From Streptomyces spinosisporus (GTDB taxonomy: Bacteria > Actinomycetota > Actinomycetes > Streptomycetales > Streptomycetaceae): a DNA stretch of 64,000 bases. Below, piece by piece: positions 34,777 to 43,475 of this stretch. Positions within the stretch are counted from its first letter, which is position 1. Each line of letters opens with the position of its first letter. The DNA lies in contig NZ_JALDAX010000006.1 of NCBI RefSeq assembly GCF_022698145.1, forward strand, positions 392,426 to 456,425, read 5' to 3'. The notes under the pieces were generated by a model that was given only the letters and a program-made list of their open reading frames with translations, was not told the origin of the DNA and searched no databases. Position numbers and translations under genes: made by a program.

Positions 34777-35781
34777 TCAGCTCCACAACGTCACGTGGAT
34801 GGCGGGCCGGAACCGTCCCGCGGTCACTCCCGTGCCCCGCAGCATGGCCTGGGTGGCCCGGGGCGTGGTGACGAAGCGGCGCAGTTCCGCCGCGACCGGG
34901 GGCGCCTCCCGGTCGTGCAGGGAAAGCAGGTTCCAGGAACCGCGGACCGGCAGATGAGGGCCGTCGAGCCGGCGCAGATGCCCGTCGGACAGGTCCTTCG
35001 CCACGGCGAAGGCCACCGCGAGGGCGATCCCCTTGCCGCGCTTGGCCTCGTCCAGGGCGGCGGCATGGCTCTGGAAGATGCGCTGGTTGTGCTCGGGCAC
35101 GCTCAGCCGGCGCAGCACCGAGGGGACGAGGCCGGTGCGGCCGACGGCGGAGGGACCGAGCAGCCAGGTCTGCCCGCGCAGCTCCGCGACCCCGACGCCG
35201 CCCGCGGCGAGCGGATGGTCGGGGCCGACGACCGCGATCACCTGGTAGTTGAGGAAGGGGGTGCAGCTCATCGTGTCGTCGAGGGTGGCGGGCCGCGGTC
35301 CCACCGCCACGTCCACCGCGCGGTTGACGAGCAGCACGGCGAACCGCTCCGGGTCGTGCACGCTCAGTTCGACGTCCAGGTCGGCGGCGCGCTGCGCGAA
35401 CAGCTCGATGAGGCCGGGCGCCGCGTGCTCGGCGAACAGGCTGGAGGCGGCCACCCGCAGCAGCCGGCGGCCCGAGCCCGCCCGCCGTACCTCGAGGATG
35501 GTGCGGTCCTGCAGGCCCAGCATCTCGGTCGCGCGGCTGGCGAGCCGGAGCCCTCCGGGCGTGAACGCCAGGCCGTGTGCGGTGCGGGTGAACAGCCGGT
35601 CGCCGAGTTCCTTGCGCAGATGCGCGATGTGCATCGAGACGGCGGCCTCGGTCACGGCGAGGTCGGCCGCCGCTGCCTTCACCGACCCGAGGCGCACGGT
35701 CGCCGAATAGGCCCGCAGTTGTGACGGGGTCAACGAGAACCTCCCCGCTCTCCACGGGTGCACATCGCCTGTGACCTGCAC
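34777..35781 (-). CDS. LysR-family transcriptional regulator
   Basis: This protein of up to 334 residues has an N-terminal winged helix-turn-helix at residues ~16-75 (LTPSQLRAYSATVRLGSVKAAAADLAVTEAAVSMHIAHLRKELGDRLFTRT). A LysR effector domain follows (LLRVAASSLFAEHAAPGLIELFAQRAADLDVELSV ... VVGPDHPL). The first 14 residues are not family-like, so the start may be the downstream codon before FSLTPSQL. LysR regulators (CutR in Mycobacterium) control CO dehydrogenase genes, and this gene sits next to the cox operon, so control of cox is plausible. Because AhpD lies between them on the same strand, AhpD is an equally likely target. Confidence 0.9.
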   Translation of the reverse strand: MQVTGDVHPWRAGRFSLTPSQLRAYSATVRLGSVKAAAADLAVTEAAVSMHIAHLRKELGDRLFTRTAHGLAFTPGGLRLASRATEMLGLQDRTILEVRRAGSGRRLLRVAASSLFAEHAAPGLIELFAQRAADLDVELSVHDPERFAVLLVNRAVDVAVGPRPATLDDTMSCTPFLNYQVIAVVGPDHPLAAGGVGVAELRGQTWLLGPSAVGRTGLVPSVLRRLSVPEHNQRIFQSHAAALDEAKRGKGIALAVAFAVAKDLSDGHLRRLDGPHLPVRGSWNLLSLHDREAPPVAAELRRFVTTPRATQAMLRGTGVTAGRFRPAIHVTLWS

Positions 35782-35868
35782 CTCAAATTAGCGCACCAGT
35801 TCCCCGGAGGCCACTGTCGTGCGGGGCCCGCGGGGCTCAAGTGGTGGCTGGGGCAGGTCTGTTCGGGC

Positions 35869-36330
35869 TCAGTCCAGCAATCCGGCGGCGAGCGTCGCGC
35901 CGAGTTCCCAGCACGCCTCCAGATCGGACCTGGAGGGCTCGCCCGTCACCGTGACGGGCTTCGCGGCGGCGCGCCAGCCGAGGCCGGTCGTGATCGTCTC
36001 GATCCCCCGCACCGCGCCCGTCACATCGCTGCCGCCGTGGACGTAGAACCCGAAGGGCCTGCCCTGGGTGGCGTCCAGGCACGGGTAGTAGATCTGGTCG
36101 AAGAAGTGCTTCAGGGCCCCGGACATGTAGCCGATGTTGGCCGGGGTGCCCAGCAGGCAGGCGTCGGCGGCGAGCACGTCGGACGCCGTGGCCGCGAGCG
36201 CCGGACGCCGTACGACGTCGACGTTCTCGATCTCGGGTGCGGTCGCGCCGGAGACCACGGCCTCCAGCATGGCCTGGCAGTTCGGCGAGGGTGTGTGATG
36301 CACGATCAGCAAGGTGGGCACACTCGGCAC
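35869..36330 (-). CDS. Flavodoxin-fold NAD(P)H:quinone reductase-like protein
   Basis: The 153-residue protein has a flavodoxin-like fold: the phosphate loop HHTPSPNCQAMLEAV near the N-terminus, the FMN-contact segment LLGTPANIGYMSGALKHFFDQIYYPCL, and PFGFYVHGGSD. It resembles the small FMN-dependent reductases related to WrbA. GTG codons at 36330 and 36321 are both possible starts, neither with a good ribosome site. It is divergent from the aldo/keto reductase gene. The reaction is probably two-electron reduction of quinones or similar acceptors; substrate unknown. Confidence 0.85.
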   Translation of the reverse strand: MPSVPTLLIVHHTPSPNCQAMLEAVVSGATAPEIENVDVVRRPALAATASDVLAADACLLGTPANIGYMSGALKHFFDQIYYPCLDATQGRPFGFYVHGGSDVTGAVRGIETITTGLGWRAAAKPVTVTGEPSRSDLEACWELGATLAAGLLD

Positions 36331-36451
36331 CCTAGTGGAGGCGCCGGACGGGACTCGTGTCCGATTCGGGTTGGATTCAGAAGCGACACCTCTGAATCCG
36401 ATGAAGAGTAGTTGTTGGACTTCAGAATCGTGCGCGAGCAGCATGAAACGC

Positions 36452-37495
36452 ATGACCCACCTCGCACATCCCGAGCGCTACGACGGCACCATGCGCTACC
36501 GGCGGACCGGCCGCTCCGGTCTCGATCTGCCTCTTCTCTCCCTCGGCTACTGGCACAACTTCGGCGACGACCGGCCCTTCGAGACGCAGCGCGAGATCGC
36601 CCTGCGCGCGTTCGACCTCGGGATTACCCATCACGACCTGGCGAACAACTACGGCCCGCCCTACGGCTCCGCCGAGATCAACTTCGGCCGTCTGATGAAG
36701 CAGGACCTCGGGCCGTACCGCGACGAGCTGGTCATCTCCACGAAGGCCGGCTGGGACATGTGGCCCGGCCCGTACGGCCAGGGCGGCGGCTCCCGCAAGT
36801 ACGTGCTCGCCTCGCTCGACCAGTCGCTCACGCGCATGGGCCTGGACTACGTCGACATCTTCTACTCGCACCGGCTCGACGCGACGACTCCGCTGGAGGA
36901 GACGATGGGCGCGCTCGACACGGCCGTGCGCCAGGGCAAGGCCCTCTACGTCGGCATCTCCTCCTACGACGCCGAGCGCAGCCGTGAGGCGGTCGCGATC
37001 CTGCGGGACCTGGGTACCCCGCTGCTGATCCACCAGCCGTCGTACAGCATGCTCAACCGCTGGATCGAGACGGAGGGCCTCCTGGACGTCGCCCAGGAGG
37101 AGGGCTTCGGGGTCATCGGCTTCACGGCGCTCGCCCAGGGCCTGCTGACCGGGCGCTATCTGGACGGTGTTCCGGAGGGTTCGCGGGCCGCGGCGGGCAC
37201 GTCGTTCGACCGGTCGTGGCTCACCGACGACATGCTCGGCCGGCTGCGCGCGCTGAACGACGTCGCGGCCCGGCGCGGGCAGACGCTCGCCCAGATGGCG
37301 CTGGCCTGGGCCCTGCGCGACGAGCGGGTCACCTCGCTCGTCATCGGTGCCTCGCGCACCGAGCAGCTGGAGCAGAACGTCGCCGCGCTGGAGAACCTCG
37401 ACTTCAGCGCCGAGGAACTGGCCGAGATCGACAAGTACGCCACCGACGGCGGCGTCGACCTGTGGCGGGACGCCCGGCTGGGCAACCTCGGCTGA
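36452..37495 (+). CDS. Aldo/keto reductase, MgrA/YghZ (glyceraldehyde-3-phosphate reductase) type
   Basis: This 347-residue TIM-barrel reductase uses NADPH. It has the family opening RRTGRSGLDLPLLSLGYWHNFGDD, the catalytic Asp/Tyr region HHDLANNYGPPYGSAE, the catalytic lysine in ISTKAGWDMWPGPYG, and YSHRLDATTPLEETM with the catalytic histidine. This pattern (especially GWDMWPGPYG) marks the YghZ group, which reduces L-glyceraldehyde 3-phosphate and methylglyoxal and in many actinobacteria is annotated as an oxidoreductase. An ATG three codons earlier (36443) could also start. It is complete, unlike the truncated reductase at 56532. Confidence 0.93.
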   Translation: MTHLAHPERYDGTMRYRRTGRSGLDLPLLSLGYWHNFGDDRPFETQREIALRAFDLGITHHDLANNYGPPYGSAEINFGRLMKQDLGPYRDELVISTKAGWDMWPGPYGQGGGSRKYVLASLDQSLTRMGLDYVDIFYSHRLDATTPLEETMGALDTAVRQGKALYVGISSYDAERSREAVAILRDLGTPLLIHQPSYSMLNRWIETEGLLDVAQEEGFGVIGFTALAQGLLTGRYLDGVPEGSRAAAGTSFDRSWLTDDMLGRLRALNDVAARRGQTLAQMALAWALRDERVTSLVIGASRTEQLEQNVAALENLDFSAEELAEIDKYATDGGVDLWRDARLGNLG

Positions 37496-37507
37496 AGCCG
37501 AGGCTCA

Positions 37508-37527
37508 CGCCCGGGGCGGGCCGGGCG
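37508..37527. terminator. Short GC hairpin between convergent genes
   Basis: CGCCCGG and CCGGGCG form a 7-bp stem around a GGCGGG loop, in the 33-bp gap between the aldo/keto reductase stop and the DAG kinase-like gene end. It may act in both directions. Confidence 0.45.
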
Positions 37528-37528
37528 C

Positions 37529-38410
37529 TCAGCACAGCACGCGCAGCGCCCCGGGCAGGACCCTGACCGTGACGGGCAGGACGGCGTCGACCTCTCCGTC
37601 GGCGCCGTAGGGCACATCACGGTCGGCGGAGATGGCGATCTCCCGGCCGCGCAGGACGCGCACCTGCGGCCGCCGGACGTGGGTGCCGGTCTTGAGCTCG
37701 TTCATCATGGCGAAGAAGAGCCGCCGGGGCGCCTCGCTGATCATCACCACGTCCAGCAGTCCGTCGTCTACGCGGGCGTCCGGGGCGATGAGCCGGCCGG
37801 AGCCGTAGTAGCCGGAGTTGGCGGCCACCACGGTGTATCCGACGTGCAGGTGTTCCTCGCCGTCGACCGTGACGCGATAGCGGGCGGGGCGCCAGGTGGT
37901 GACGGCGCGCAGTCCGCCGGCGTAGTAGGAGGCCGAACCGCGCAGCAGTTTCGCGTGGTTGGCGTGGCGGTTGGCCAGGGCGTCGACACCGGCGTACACG
38001 CTGCCGAGGACGACGGTGCGCTCATGGGTGGCCGACTCGACCTCGATGGTGTCGACGGCGCGGGGATCGTTGTGGAGCAGGACCTTCGCCAGCTCCTCCG
38101 GTTCCGTGGGGAGTTCGAGGGCGCGGGCGAAGTCGTTGCCGCGGCCTGCGGGGACCAGGCCGAGGGTGGCACCGGTGCCGCTGAGGGCACCGCCGATGCC
38201 ACCCGCGATGCCGTCCCCGCCGACGGCGAGCACGATCCGGCCCTGCTGCCCCGCCTGCCGGGCGAGTTCCTGGGCATGGGCCAGGCTGCGGCTGTACTCG
38301 GTCTGCAGCTCGGCACCCGCCTCGCGCAGCAGCCGGGCCACGGCGAGCAGCGCGGCGGCCGAACTCGACCCGCCCGCGGTGGGGTTGACGACGGCGGTGA
38401 ACTGTCGCAT
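37529..38410 (-). CDS. Diacylglycerol kinase catalytic-domain lipid kinase
   Basis: This 293-residue protein belongs to the DgkB/YegS-type lipid kinases. It shows the N-terminal NPTAGG, the nucleotide motif VLAVGGDGIAGGIGGAL, and LGLVPAGRGNDFARALELP. The C-terminal half has the expected YYAGGLRAV, VVAANSGYYGSGRLIAPDARVDDGLLDVV and YGADGEVDAVLP. It phosphorylates diacylglycerol or a related lipid. It lies downstream of the alkyl-DHAP synthase-like gene on the same strand with 80 bp between, and TetR and glycerol-3-phosphate dehydrogenase genes stand divergently, so its substrate may be a glycerolipid made by this cluster (inference). Confidence 0.93.
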   Translation of the reverse strand: MRQFTAVVNPTAGGSSSAAALLAVARLLREAGAELQTEYSRSLAHAQELARQAGQQGRIVLAVGGDGIAGGIGGALSGTGATLGLVPAGRGNDFARALELPTEPEELAKVLLHNDPRAVDTIEVESATHERTVVLGSVYAGVDALANRHANHAKLLRGSASYYAGGLRAVTTWRPARYRVTVDGEEHLHVGYTVVAANSGYYGSGRLIAPDARVDDGLLDVVMISEAPRRLFFAMMNELKTGTHVRRPQVRVLRGREIAISADRDVPYGADGEVDAVLPVTVRVLPGALRVLC

Positions 38411-38490
38411 CAATGTGCCTCCGGGGCGGACGTGCCGGTTGTGCGGGACGGGGGACGAGATGGCGGTCGGTGGCCGGGACGCGGTCCCGG

Positions 38491-40089
38491 TCAGTCGTCG
38501 AGGGGCAGCAGGATGCCGGGGTTGAGCAGTCCGTCGGGGTCCAGCCGTCGCTTGACTGCGCGCAGCGCCTCCACGGCCAGTGGACCGACCTCGCGGACGT
38601 ACCAGTCGCGGTGGTCGGTGCCCACGGCGTGGTGGTGGGTGATGGTGCCGCCCGCGGCGAGGATCGCCTCGTTGGCGGCGTGCTTGGCCCGCGCCCAGTG
38701 CGCGACGGGGTTTTCGCCCTGGGCCGAGACCACGGTGAAGTACAGGGAGGCGCCGTTCTCGTAGACGTGCGAGACATGGCACATGACCAGGGGTGGGGTG
38801 CCGGCCTCGGTGAGGGTGGCGGTGAGCGCGTCGCGCACGGCCGCGTAGAGCTCCGGAACGCGGGACCAGAACGTGGCCGTCTCCAGCGTCTCGGCGAAGG
38901 CGCCCGCGTCCAGCAGGGCGTCGCGCAGATACGGCGCCGAGTAGCGGCCGTGCGCCCAGCGTTCGCCCGGCTCCTCGCCCAGGGGTGCGCCACCGCACGC
39001 GCGCAGCACGGCCGCGGCGCGCTCCTGTCGGTGGGAGGTGTCCTCCTGCGTGCCTTCGTAACCGGCAATGGCCGTGCAGCCGACGGCCGTTGGAGCGTCG
39101 GAGGCGCCAATGGCGTCGGGCTGTGCGAGGCCGATCAGGGTCTCGGTCTCGTCGGACAGGCGCAGCACCGTCGGGCGCGGACCGTCCTGCGCGAGCCGGC
39201 GCAGCGCCGCGGCGCCCTCCTCGAACGAGGCGAACCGCCAGCCCTCGTAGCGGCGGACCTCGGGGACCGGGCGGATGCGGACCGTCACGGACGTGATGAC
39301 GCCGAACGCACCCTCCGAGCCGAGGAACAGCTGACGCAGGTCGGGTCCGGCGGCCGAGCGCGGGGCGCGGCCGGTGTCGATGGTGCCCTCGGGGGTGGCG
39401 AGGGTGAGGCCGAGGACCATCTCGTCGAAGCGGCCGTAGCCGGCGGACGCCTGGCCGCTGGAGCGGGTGGCGGCGAACCCGCCGATGGTGGCCCACTCGT
39501 AGGACTGGGGGAAGTGGCCGAGGGTGAAGCCGTGTTCGGCGAGCAGCGCCTCGGCCTCGGGGGCGCGCAGGCCGGGTTGCAGGGTGGCGGTGCGCGAGAC
39601 GGGGTCGAGGGCGAGCAGGCCGTCCATGCGCCGCAGGTCCAGGGCGACGAACGGGCCGCGTCGTCCGGGTGCCAGACCGCCGACGACGGAGGTGCCGCCG
39701 CCGAACGGGACCACGGCGAGCCGGTGTTGGGCGCAGACCCGCAGGACGGCAAGGACCTCGTCGTGACCGGCGGGGAGCAGGACGGCCGCCGGGGTGTCGA
39801 GGGTGTCGCCCTCCCGGATGCGCAGCAGGTCGGGGGTGGACTTGCCGCGGGTGTGCCGGATCCGGGACTCGGCGTCCGTGCGCACGAACTCCTCGCCGCC
39901 GACGGCGGCCACGAGGGCGCGGTGCGCGGCGGGCTCCAACTGCCCTTCGGGTACGGCGATGTCCGCGAGGCCGACCGGTTCGGCGCTGCGTGGCTTGACG
40001 CCGAGCAGATCGCGCAACAGCCCGATCACCGTGTCCGGCAGCGGTGCCGCCTTGGCCGGGTCGCCCCAGCCGCTCCACAGCATGTCCAT
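38491..40089 (-). CDS. FAD-linked oxidase of the alkyldihydroxyacetonephosphate synthase type
   Basis: This 532-residue flavoprotein has a PCMH/VAO-type FAD domain (VVPFGGGTSVVGGLAPGRRG, then GHFPQSYEWATIGGFAATRSSGQASAGYGRFDEMVLG) and a C-terminal FAD-linked oxidase domain. The late sequence ITHHHAVGTDHRDW carries the triple histidine of alkyl-DHAP synthases, the enzymes that swap the acyl chain of acyl-DHAP for a fatty alcohol in ether lipid synthesis. The C-terminus LDPDGLLNPGILL is also family-like. The ATG at 40089 follows GAGG. It is divergent from a TetR-glpD operon and precedes a lipid kinase gene. A glycolate/lactate oxidase relative is the alternative, but the histidines favour the ether-lipid enzyme. 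Confidence 0.85.
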   Translation of the reverse strand: MDMLWSGWGDPAKAAPLPDTVIGLLRDLLGVKPRSAEPVGLADIAVPEGQLEPAAHRALVAAVGGEEFVRTDAESRIRHTRGKSTPDLLRIREGDTLDTPAAVLLPAGHDEVLAVLRVCAQHRLAVVPFGGGTSVVGGLAPGRRGPFVALDLRRMDGLLALDPVSRTATLQPGLRAPEAEALLAEHGFTLGHFPQSYEWATIGGFAATRSSGQASAGYGRFDEMVLGLTLATPEGTIDTGRAPRSAAGPDLRQLFLGSEGAFGVITSVTVRIRPVPEVRRYEGWRFASFEEGAAALRRLAQDGPRPTVLRLSDETETLIGLAQPDAIGASDAPTAVGCTAIAGYEGTQEDTSHRQERAAAVLRACGGAPLGEEPGERWAHGRYSAPYLRDALLDAGAFAETLETATFWSRVPELYAAVRDALTATLTEAGTPPLVMCHVSHVYENGASLYFTVVSAQGENPVAHWARAKHAANEAILAAGGTITHHHAVGTDHRDWYVREVGPLAVEALRAVKRRLDPDGLLNPGILLPLDD

Positions 40090-40157
40090 GACTGTCGTCC
40101 TCACCGGTCGATTCGAGCGATTCTCTCTCCCGTCGACGCCCGGGGGCGCCGAGGCGT

Positions 40158-40163
40158 TACACT
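40158..40163 (+). promoter_or_regulatory. -10 hexamer of a probable leaderless TetR-glpD transcript
   Basis: TACACT ends 7 nt before the ATG at 40171 with no ribosome-binding sequence between. It lies in the 81-bp gap to the divergent FAD-oxidase gene, so the TetR protein could control both directions from here. Confidence 0.45.
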
Positions 40164-40170
40164 GTGACAC

Positions 40171-40806
40171 ATGGCGCCTATTCGTCACAACAGCTCGGGC
40201 AACGGCTCGGGGAACGGTTCGGGCGGCAGTTCCGCCAACGACGCGGTGCTCGACGCGGTCCGGGACTGCGTCCTGGCCGTCGGGGTCCGCCGTACGACAC
40301 TCACCGACGTGGCCCGCCGCGCGGGCGTCTCCCGGATGACGCTGTACCGGCGCTGGCCCGACGTGCGCACCCTGGTCGGCGATCTGATGACCCGCGAGTG
40401 GATCGACGTGGCCACGCGGGCGATACCGGAGCGCCGTGAGGGGGCGCACGCACGCAGGCTGCTCGTGGACGGGCTCGTGGCCGGGGTCGACTCCTTCCGC
40501 GCCCATCCGCTCTTCCGCAAGATCGTGGACGTCGACCCCGAGCTGCTGCTCCCCTATGTGCTCGACCGGCGGGGCGCGAGCCAGAACGCGCTGCTGGAGC
40601 TGCTCGCCGAGAGCCTGAAGGAGGGCCACGCCGACGGCTCGGTCCGGGCCGGGCATCCCGAGCGCCAGGCCCGCTCCGTGCTGCTGATCGTGCAGTCCTT
40701 CACCCTGTCCCTGCGGACGATGACCGACGAGGAGGACGCGGAACTGAACTCCGCGGCCTTCCTCACCGAGCTGCGCTCCATCCTGGAGAGGACCCTCACC
40801 CCATGA
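40171..40806 (+). CDS. TetR-family transcriptional regulator
   Basis: This 211-residue protein has a Gly/Ser/Asn-rich N-terminal arm (residues 8-23), then the TetR helix-turn-helix at about 25-70 (DAVLDAVRDCVLAVGVRRTTLTDVARRAGVSRMTLYRRWPDVRTLVGDLM), and a helical ligand-binding domain. Its stop overlaps the glpD start by 4 nt, so they form an operon. The short divergent gap to the alkyl-DHAP synthase-like gene suggests it regulates both. The ligand is probably a fatty acyl or glycerolipid compound (inference). Confidence 0.92.
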   Translation: MAPIRHNSSGNGSGNGSGGSSANDAVLDAVRDCVLAVGVRRTTLTDVARRAGVSRMTLYRRWPDVRTLVGDLMTREWIDVATRAIPERREGAHARRLLVDGLVAGVDSFRAHPLFRKIVDVDPELLLPYVLDRRGASQNALLELLAESLKEGHADGSVRAGHPERQARSVLLIVQSFTLSLRTMTDEEDAELNSAAFLTELRSILERTLTP

Positions 40807-42374
40807 GCCACCACCCTGCTCCCGGCTCGTCCCTGTCCACGGCCCGGCGCTCGCGCGAGCTGACCGAGTCCGTGGGCGGTCCCGCGGTGGACGTCCTCGT
40901 CGTCGGGCTCGGCGCCACCGGCGCCGGAGCCGCTCTCGACGCGGCGGCCCGGGGCCTGAGCGTGATCGCCATCGACGCGCACGACCTGGCGTTCGGCACC
41001 TCACGCTGGAGCAGCAAGCTGATCCACGGCGGGCTGCGCTATCTGGCCTCCGGTCAGTTCGACGTCGCGCACGAGAGCGCGGTCGAGCGGGGCACGCTGA
41101 TGGAGCGCACGGCGCCGCACCTGGTCCGCGCGCAGCCGTTCGTCCTGCCCCTGACGCCGCTGGTGTCCCGCGGGCAGGGGGCACTCGCCTGGGCCGGTTT
41201 CCGGGCCGGTGACGCCCTGCGGGTGGCGGCCCGCACGGCCAGGGCCACGCTGCCCGCACCGCGGCGCCTGTCCGCGATGGAGACCCGGCATCTCGCTCCG
41301 GCCCTGCGCACCGGCGGACTGCGCGGCGGACTGCTGTCCTGGGACGGCCGGCTCGTCGACGACGCCCGTCTGGTGACCGCCGTCGCCCGCACCGCGGCGG
41401 CACACGGCGCGCGCGTCCTCACCCGGGTACGGGCGCTGGAGCTCACCGGCACGGGCGCCCGGGTCCGGGACGAACTCACCGGCGAGGAGGGCGAGATCCG
41501 GGCCCGCGCGGTCATCAACGCCTCCGGCGTCTGGGCGGGCGGCCTGGTGGACGGCATCCGCATCCGCCCCTCGCGCGGCACACATCTGATCCTGCGCTCC
41601 GACGACCTCGGCCCGCTGCCCGCCGGTCTGCACATCCCGGTCCCCGGGGAGACCAACCGCTTCGTCCTCGTCCTGCCGCAGGGCGACGGCCGGGTCTACG
41701 TCGGCCTCACCGACGAGCCCGTCGACGGCGACATCCCCGATGTGCCGGAGGTGCCCGAGACGGACATCGGGTTCCTGCTGGACGTCCTCGGCTCGGTGCT
41801 GAGCCTCCCGGTGCGGCGCGAGGACGTCGTCGGCGCCTTCGCGGGGCTGCGCCCGCTGCTCGACACCACGGACCGTCGCGGCGCCGGAGCCAGGACCGCC
41901 GACATCTCACGGCGGCACGCGGTGCTGACCTCGTCCGAGGGTGTGATCACCGTGGTCGGCGGCAAGCTCACCACGTACCGGCGCATGGCCGAGGACGCGG
42001 TGGACGCCGCCGTCGCGGCCCGCCGCCTCACCGCGGGCCCGTCCCCGACCGCAGCTCTCCCGCTCGTCGGGGCGGCATCCCCGCGGGCCCTCGACGCACT
42101 GGGCGCGCCGCGCCACCTCGTCTTGCGCTACGGCACCGAGGCCCCCGCCGTCCTCGCGCTCGCCGAGCACGACCCCCGCCTCGGCGAGAGGGTCCTGCCG
42201 GGGCATCCCGTCACCGTCGCCGAACTGCTGTGGTCGATGCGCCACGAGGGCGCTCTCGACGAGGCCGACGTACTCGACCGCAGGACCCGCATCGGCCTGG
42301 TCCCCGCGGACCGCGCCGCGGCCCTGGAGACGGTGCGCGAGCTGCTGGAGGGGGCCACCGCGCGGCAGGGCTGA
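40803..42374 (+). CDS. glpD: Glycerol-3-phosphate dehydrogenase (FAD)
   Basis: This 523-residue flavoenzyme oxidises sn-glycerol 3-phosphate to DHAP at the membrane. It has the FAD-binding dinucleotide fold VLVVGLGATGAGAALDAAARGLSVIAID (residues 30-57), the GlpD signature FGTSRWSSKLIHGGLRYL, the central FVLPLTPLVSRGQGALAW, and TVVGGKLTTYRRMAEDAVDAAV near residue 385, followed by the helical C-terminal domain. It is translationally coupled to the TetR gene. Its product DHAP is the precursor used by the divergently encoded alkyl-DHAP synthase-like protein, which makes this a paralogue dedicated to the lipid cluster rather than the main glycerol enzyme (inference). Confidence 0.94.
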   Translation: MSHHPAPGSSLSTARRSRELTESVGGPAVDVLVVGLGATGAGAALDAAARGLSVIAIDAHDLAFGTSRWSSKLIHGGLRYLASGQFDVAHESAVERGTLMERTAPHLVRAQPFVLPLTPLVSRGQGALAWAGFRAGDALRVAARTARATLPAPRRLSAMETRHLAPALRTGGLRGGLLSWDGRLVDDARLVTAVARTAAAHGARVLTRVRALELTGTGARVRDELTGEEGEIRARAVINASGVWAGGLVDGIRIRPSRGTHLILRSDDLGPLPAGLHIPVPGETNRFVLVLPQGDGRVYVGLTDEPVDGDIPDVPEVPETDIGFLLDVLGSVLSLPVRREDVVGAFAGLRPLLDTTDRRGAGARTADISRRHAVLTSSEGVITVVGGKLTTYRRMAEDAVDAAVAARRLTAGPSPTAALPLVGAASPRALDALGAPRHLVLRYGTEAPAVLALAEHDPRLGERVLPGHPVTVAELLWSMRHEGALDEADVLDRRTRIGLVPADRAAALETVRELLEGATARQG

Positions 42375-42435
42375 GCGCCGGTCCCCCGCGGACCGTGGAC
42401 GGCCGGCTCGCCTCGCAAACCACCACAAATCCCCC

Positions 42436-42441
42436 TATGCT
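42436..42441 (+). promoter_or_regulatory. -10 hexamer of a probable leaderless transcript
   Basis: TATGCT ends 8 nt before the GTG at 42450 in a locally A/T-rich stretch, without a ribosome-binding sequence. Confidence 0.45.
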
Positions 42442-42449
42442 CCATTTGC

Positions 42450-42725
42450 GTGACACATACCTTCGACGAGCTGGTGGAGAAGCAGCGCGCGGCCGAGCAG
42501 GCACACCACCGGGTCGATCAACTGCGCCACTCGTACGGCCCGCCCTCCCAGCCGGGCGGCTGGACCGGACGCCAGACCGACACGTACGAAACCGCCCTGC
42601 GCGCCTGGCGCGACCTCGCCCGCGAGGCCCGCACCTCGCTCAACGAGTACGCCAGGGAGTCGGGAAAGCCCCGCAACGAGGTGGAGGCCACTGTGCGGGA
42701 GGTGGTGAAGCATCCGGCGCGCTGA
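42450..42725 (+). CDS. Small conserved hypothetical protein
   Basis: The 91-residue product starts at GTG and is highly charged and helical. It reads FDELVEKQRAAEQAHHRVDQLRHSYG, then WTGRQTDTYETALRAWRDLAREARTSLNEYARESGKPRNEVEATVREVV. Two helices around a Pro/Gly turn are likely, possibly a coiled coil. Codon use is normal for the genome, and a -10-like TATGCT lies 8 nt ahead of the start. No domain is recognised. It sits between glpD (same strand, 75-bp gap) and a convergent GNAT gene. Confidence 0.72.
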   Translation: MTHTFDELVEKQRAAEQAHHRVDQLRHSYGPPSQPGGWTGRQTDTYETALRAWRDLAREARTSLNEYARESGKPRNEVEATVREVVKHPAR

Positions 42726-42755
42726 GCTTTGCGGCGCGGCACCGCGTGCCCTCCC

Positions 42756-43475
42756 CTACGACAGCTCGACGCTGAGTTGGCGGCCGAGCTCCACGAAGCC
42801 CAGGGCGTCCGCAACACGCCGGGACGCGGGCAGCCGTGCCCGCCACTGCGGCAGCAGACCGGCGTCGAGAGCGTGCGCGGCCGCCGCCGAGCCCGTGACG
42901 CGGGCCAGCCCCCGTCCACGTTCCTGCGGTGCCGTCAGCACGCCGACGTGGGCTGTTCCGCACGGCCAGGTCCGGTAGCCGGCGGCAGCGACGATCCGTC
43001 CCCGCGCACGTACCACGAAAGCGGGTGACGTGATCTCGTCCAGCGCGGCCTCGTCGGCATCCGCCTGACCGGCCGTCTTTTCCAGGGCCCGGAGCTCCGG
43101 GTGGGAGGCGGGCCGTTGCACCACCGTCCAGGGGCCGTCCTCCGCCGGGCGGAAGCCGTCCCGGGACACGTACGAAAGGGTGGCCGGTCCGAGGACACGG
43201 GCGACCGACAGCACCTGGCGGACCAGCACGTCGTCCGCGACGGCCTGCACCGGCAGGCTCGCCAGCGCCTGGCGCACGATCACGGCGGTTCTCTCACTGG
43301 GCACGGTCGCAATCGCCGATCCGCCGAGAGTCACGACCCCGACCCATCCGGCCGGGCAGAGCCCGGATTCCGGGGAGACCACCACGCTCACGCCCCCGGC
43401 CGGCGCGAAGGACACCGGCACCCGGGCCAGGGTCTGCCACATCCCGCGGGATCTGGCCAACAGGGAGGGGGTCAA
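42756..43475 (-). CDS. GNAT-family acetyltransferase-like protein
   Basis: The 239-residue protein ends with a GNAT fold: SPAFVVRARGRIVAAAGYRTWPCGTAHVGVLTAPQERGRGLARVTGSAAAAHAL includes the acetyl-CoA loop Q-x-x-G-x-G/A (QERGRGLA), followed by LPQWRARLPASRRVADALGFVELG. The N-terminal half is a separate, unassigned domain. The start is taken as TTG at 43475, overlapping the upstream methyltransferase stop (TTGA) with GAGGCGG seven nt ahead. An ATG at 43442 is the conservative alternative. Coupling to the methyltransferase suggests a shared pathway, but no substrate can be named. Confidence 0.8.
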   Translation of the reverse strand: MTPSLLARSRGMWQTLARVPVSFAPAGGVSVVVSPESGLCPAGWVGVVTLGGSAIATVPSERTAVIVRQALASLPVQAVADDVLVRQVLSVARVLGPATLSYVSRDGFRPAEDGPWTVVQRPASHPELRALEKTAGQADADEAALDEITSPAFVVRARGRIVAAAGYRTWPCGTAHVGVLTAPQERGRGLARVTGSAAAAHALDAGLLPQWRARLPASRRVADALGFVELGRQLSVELS

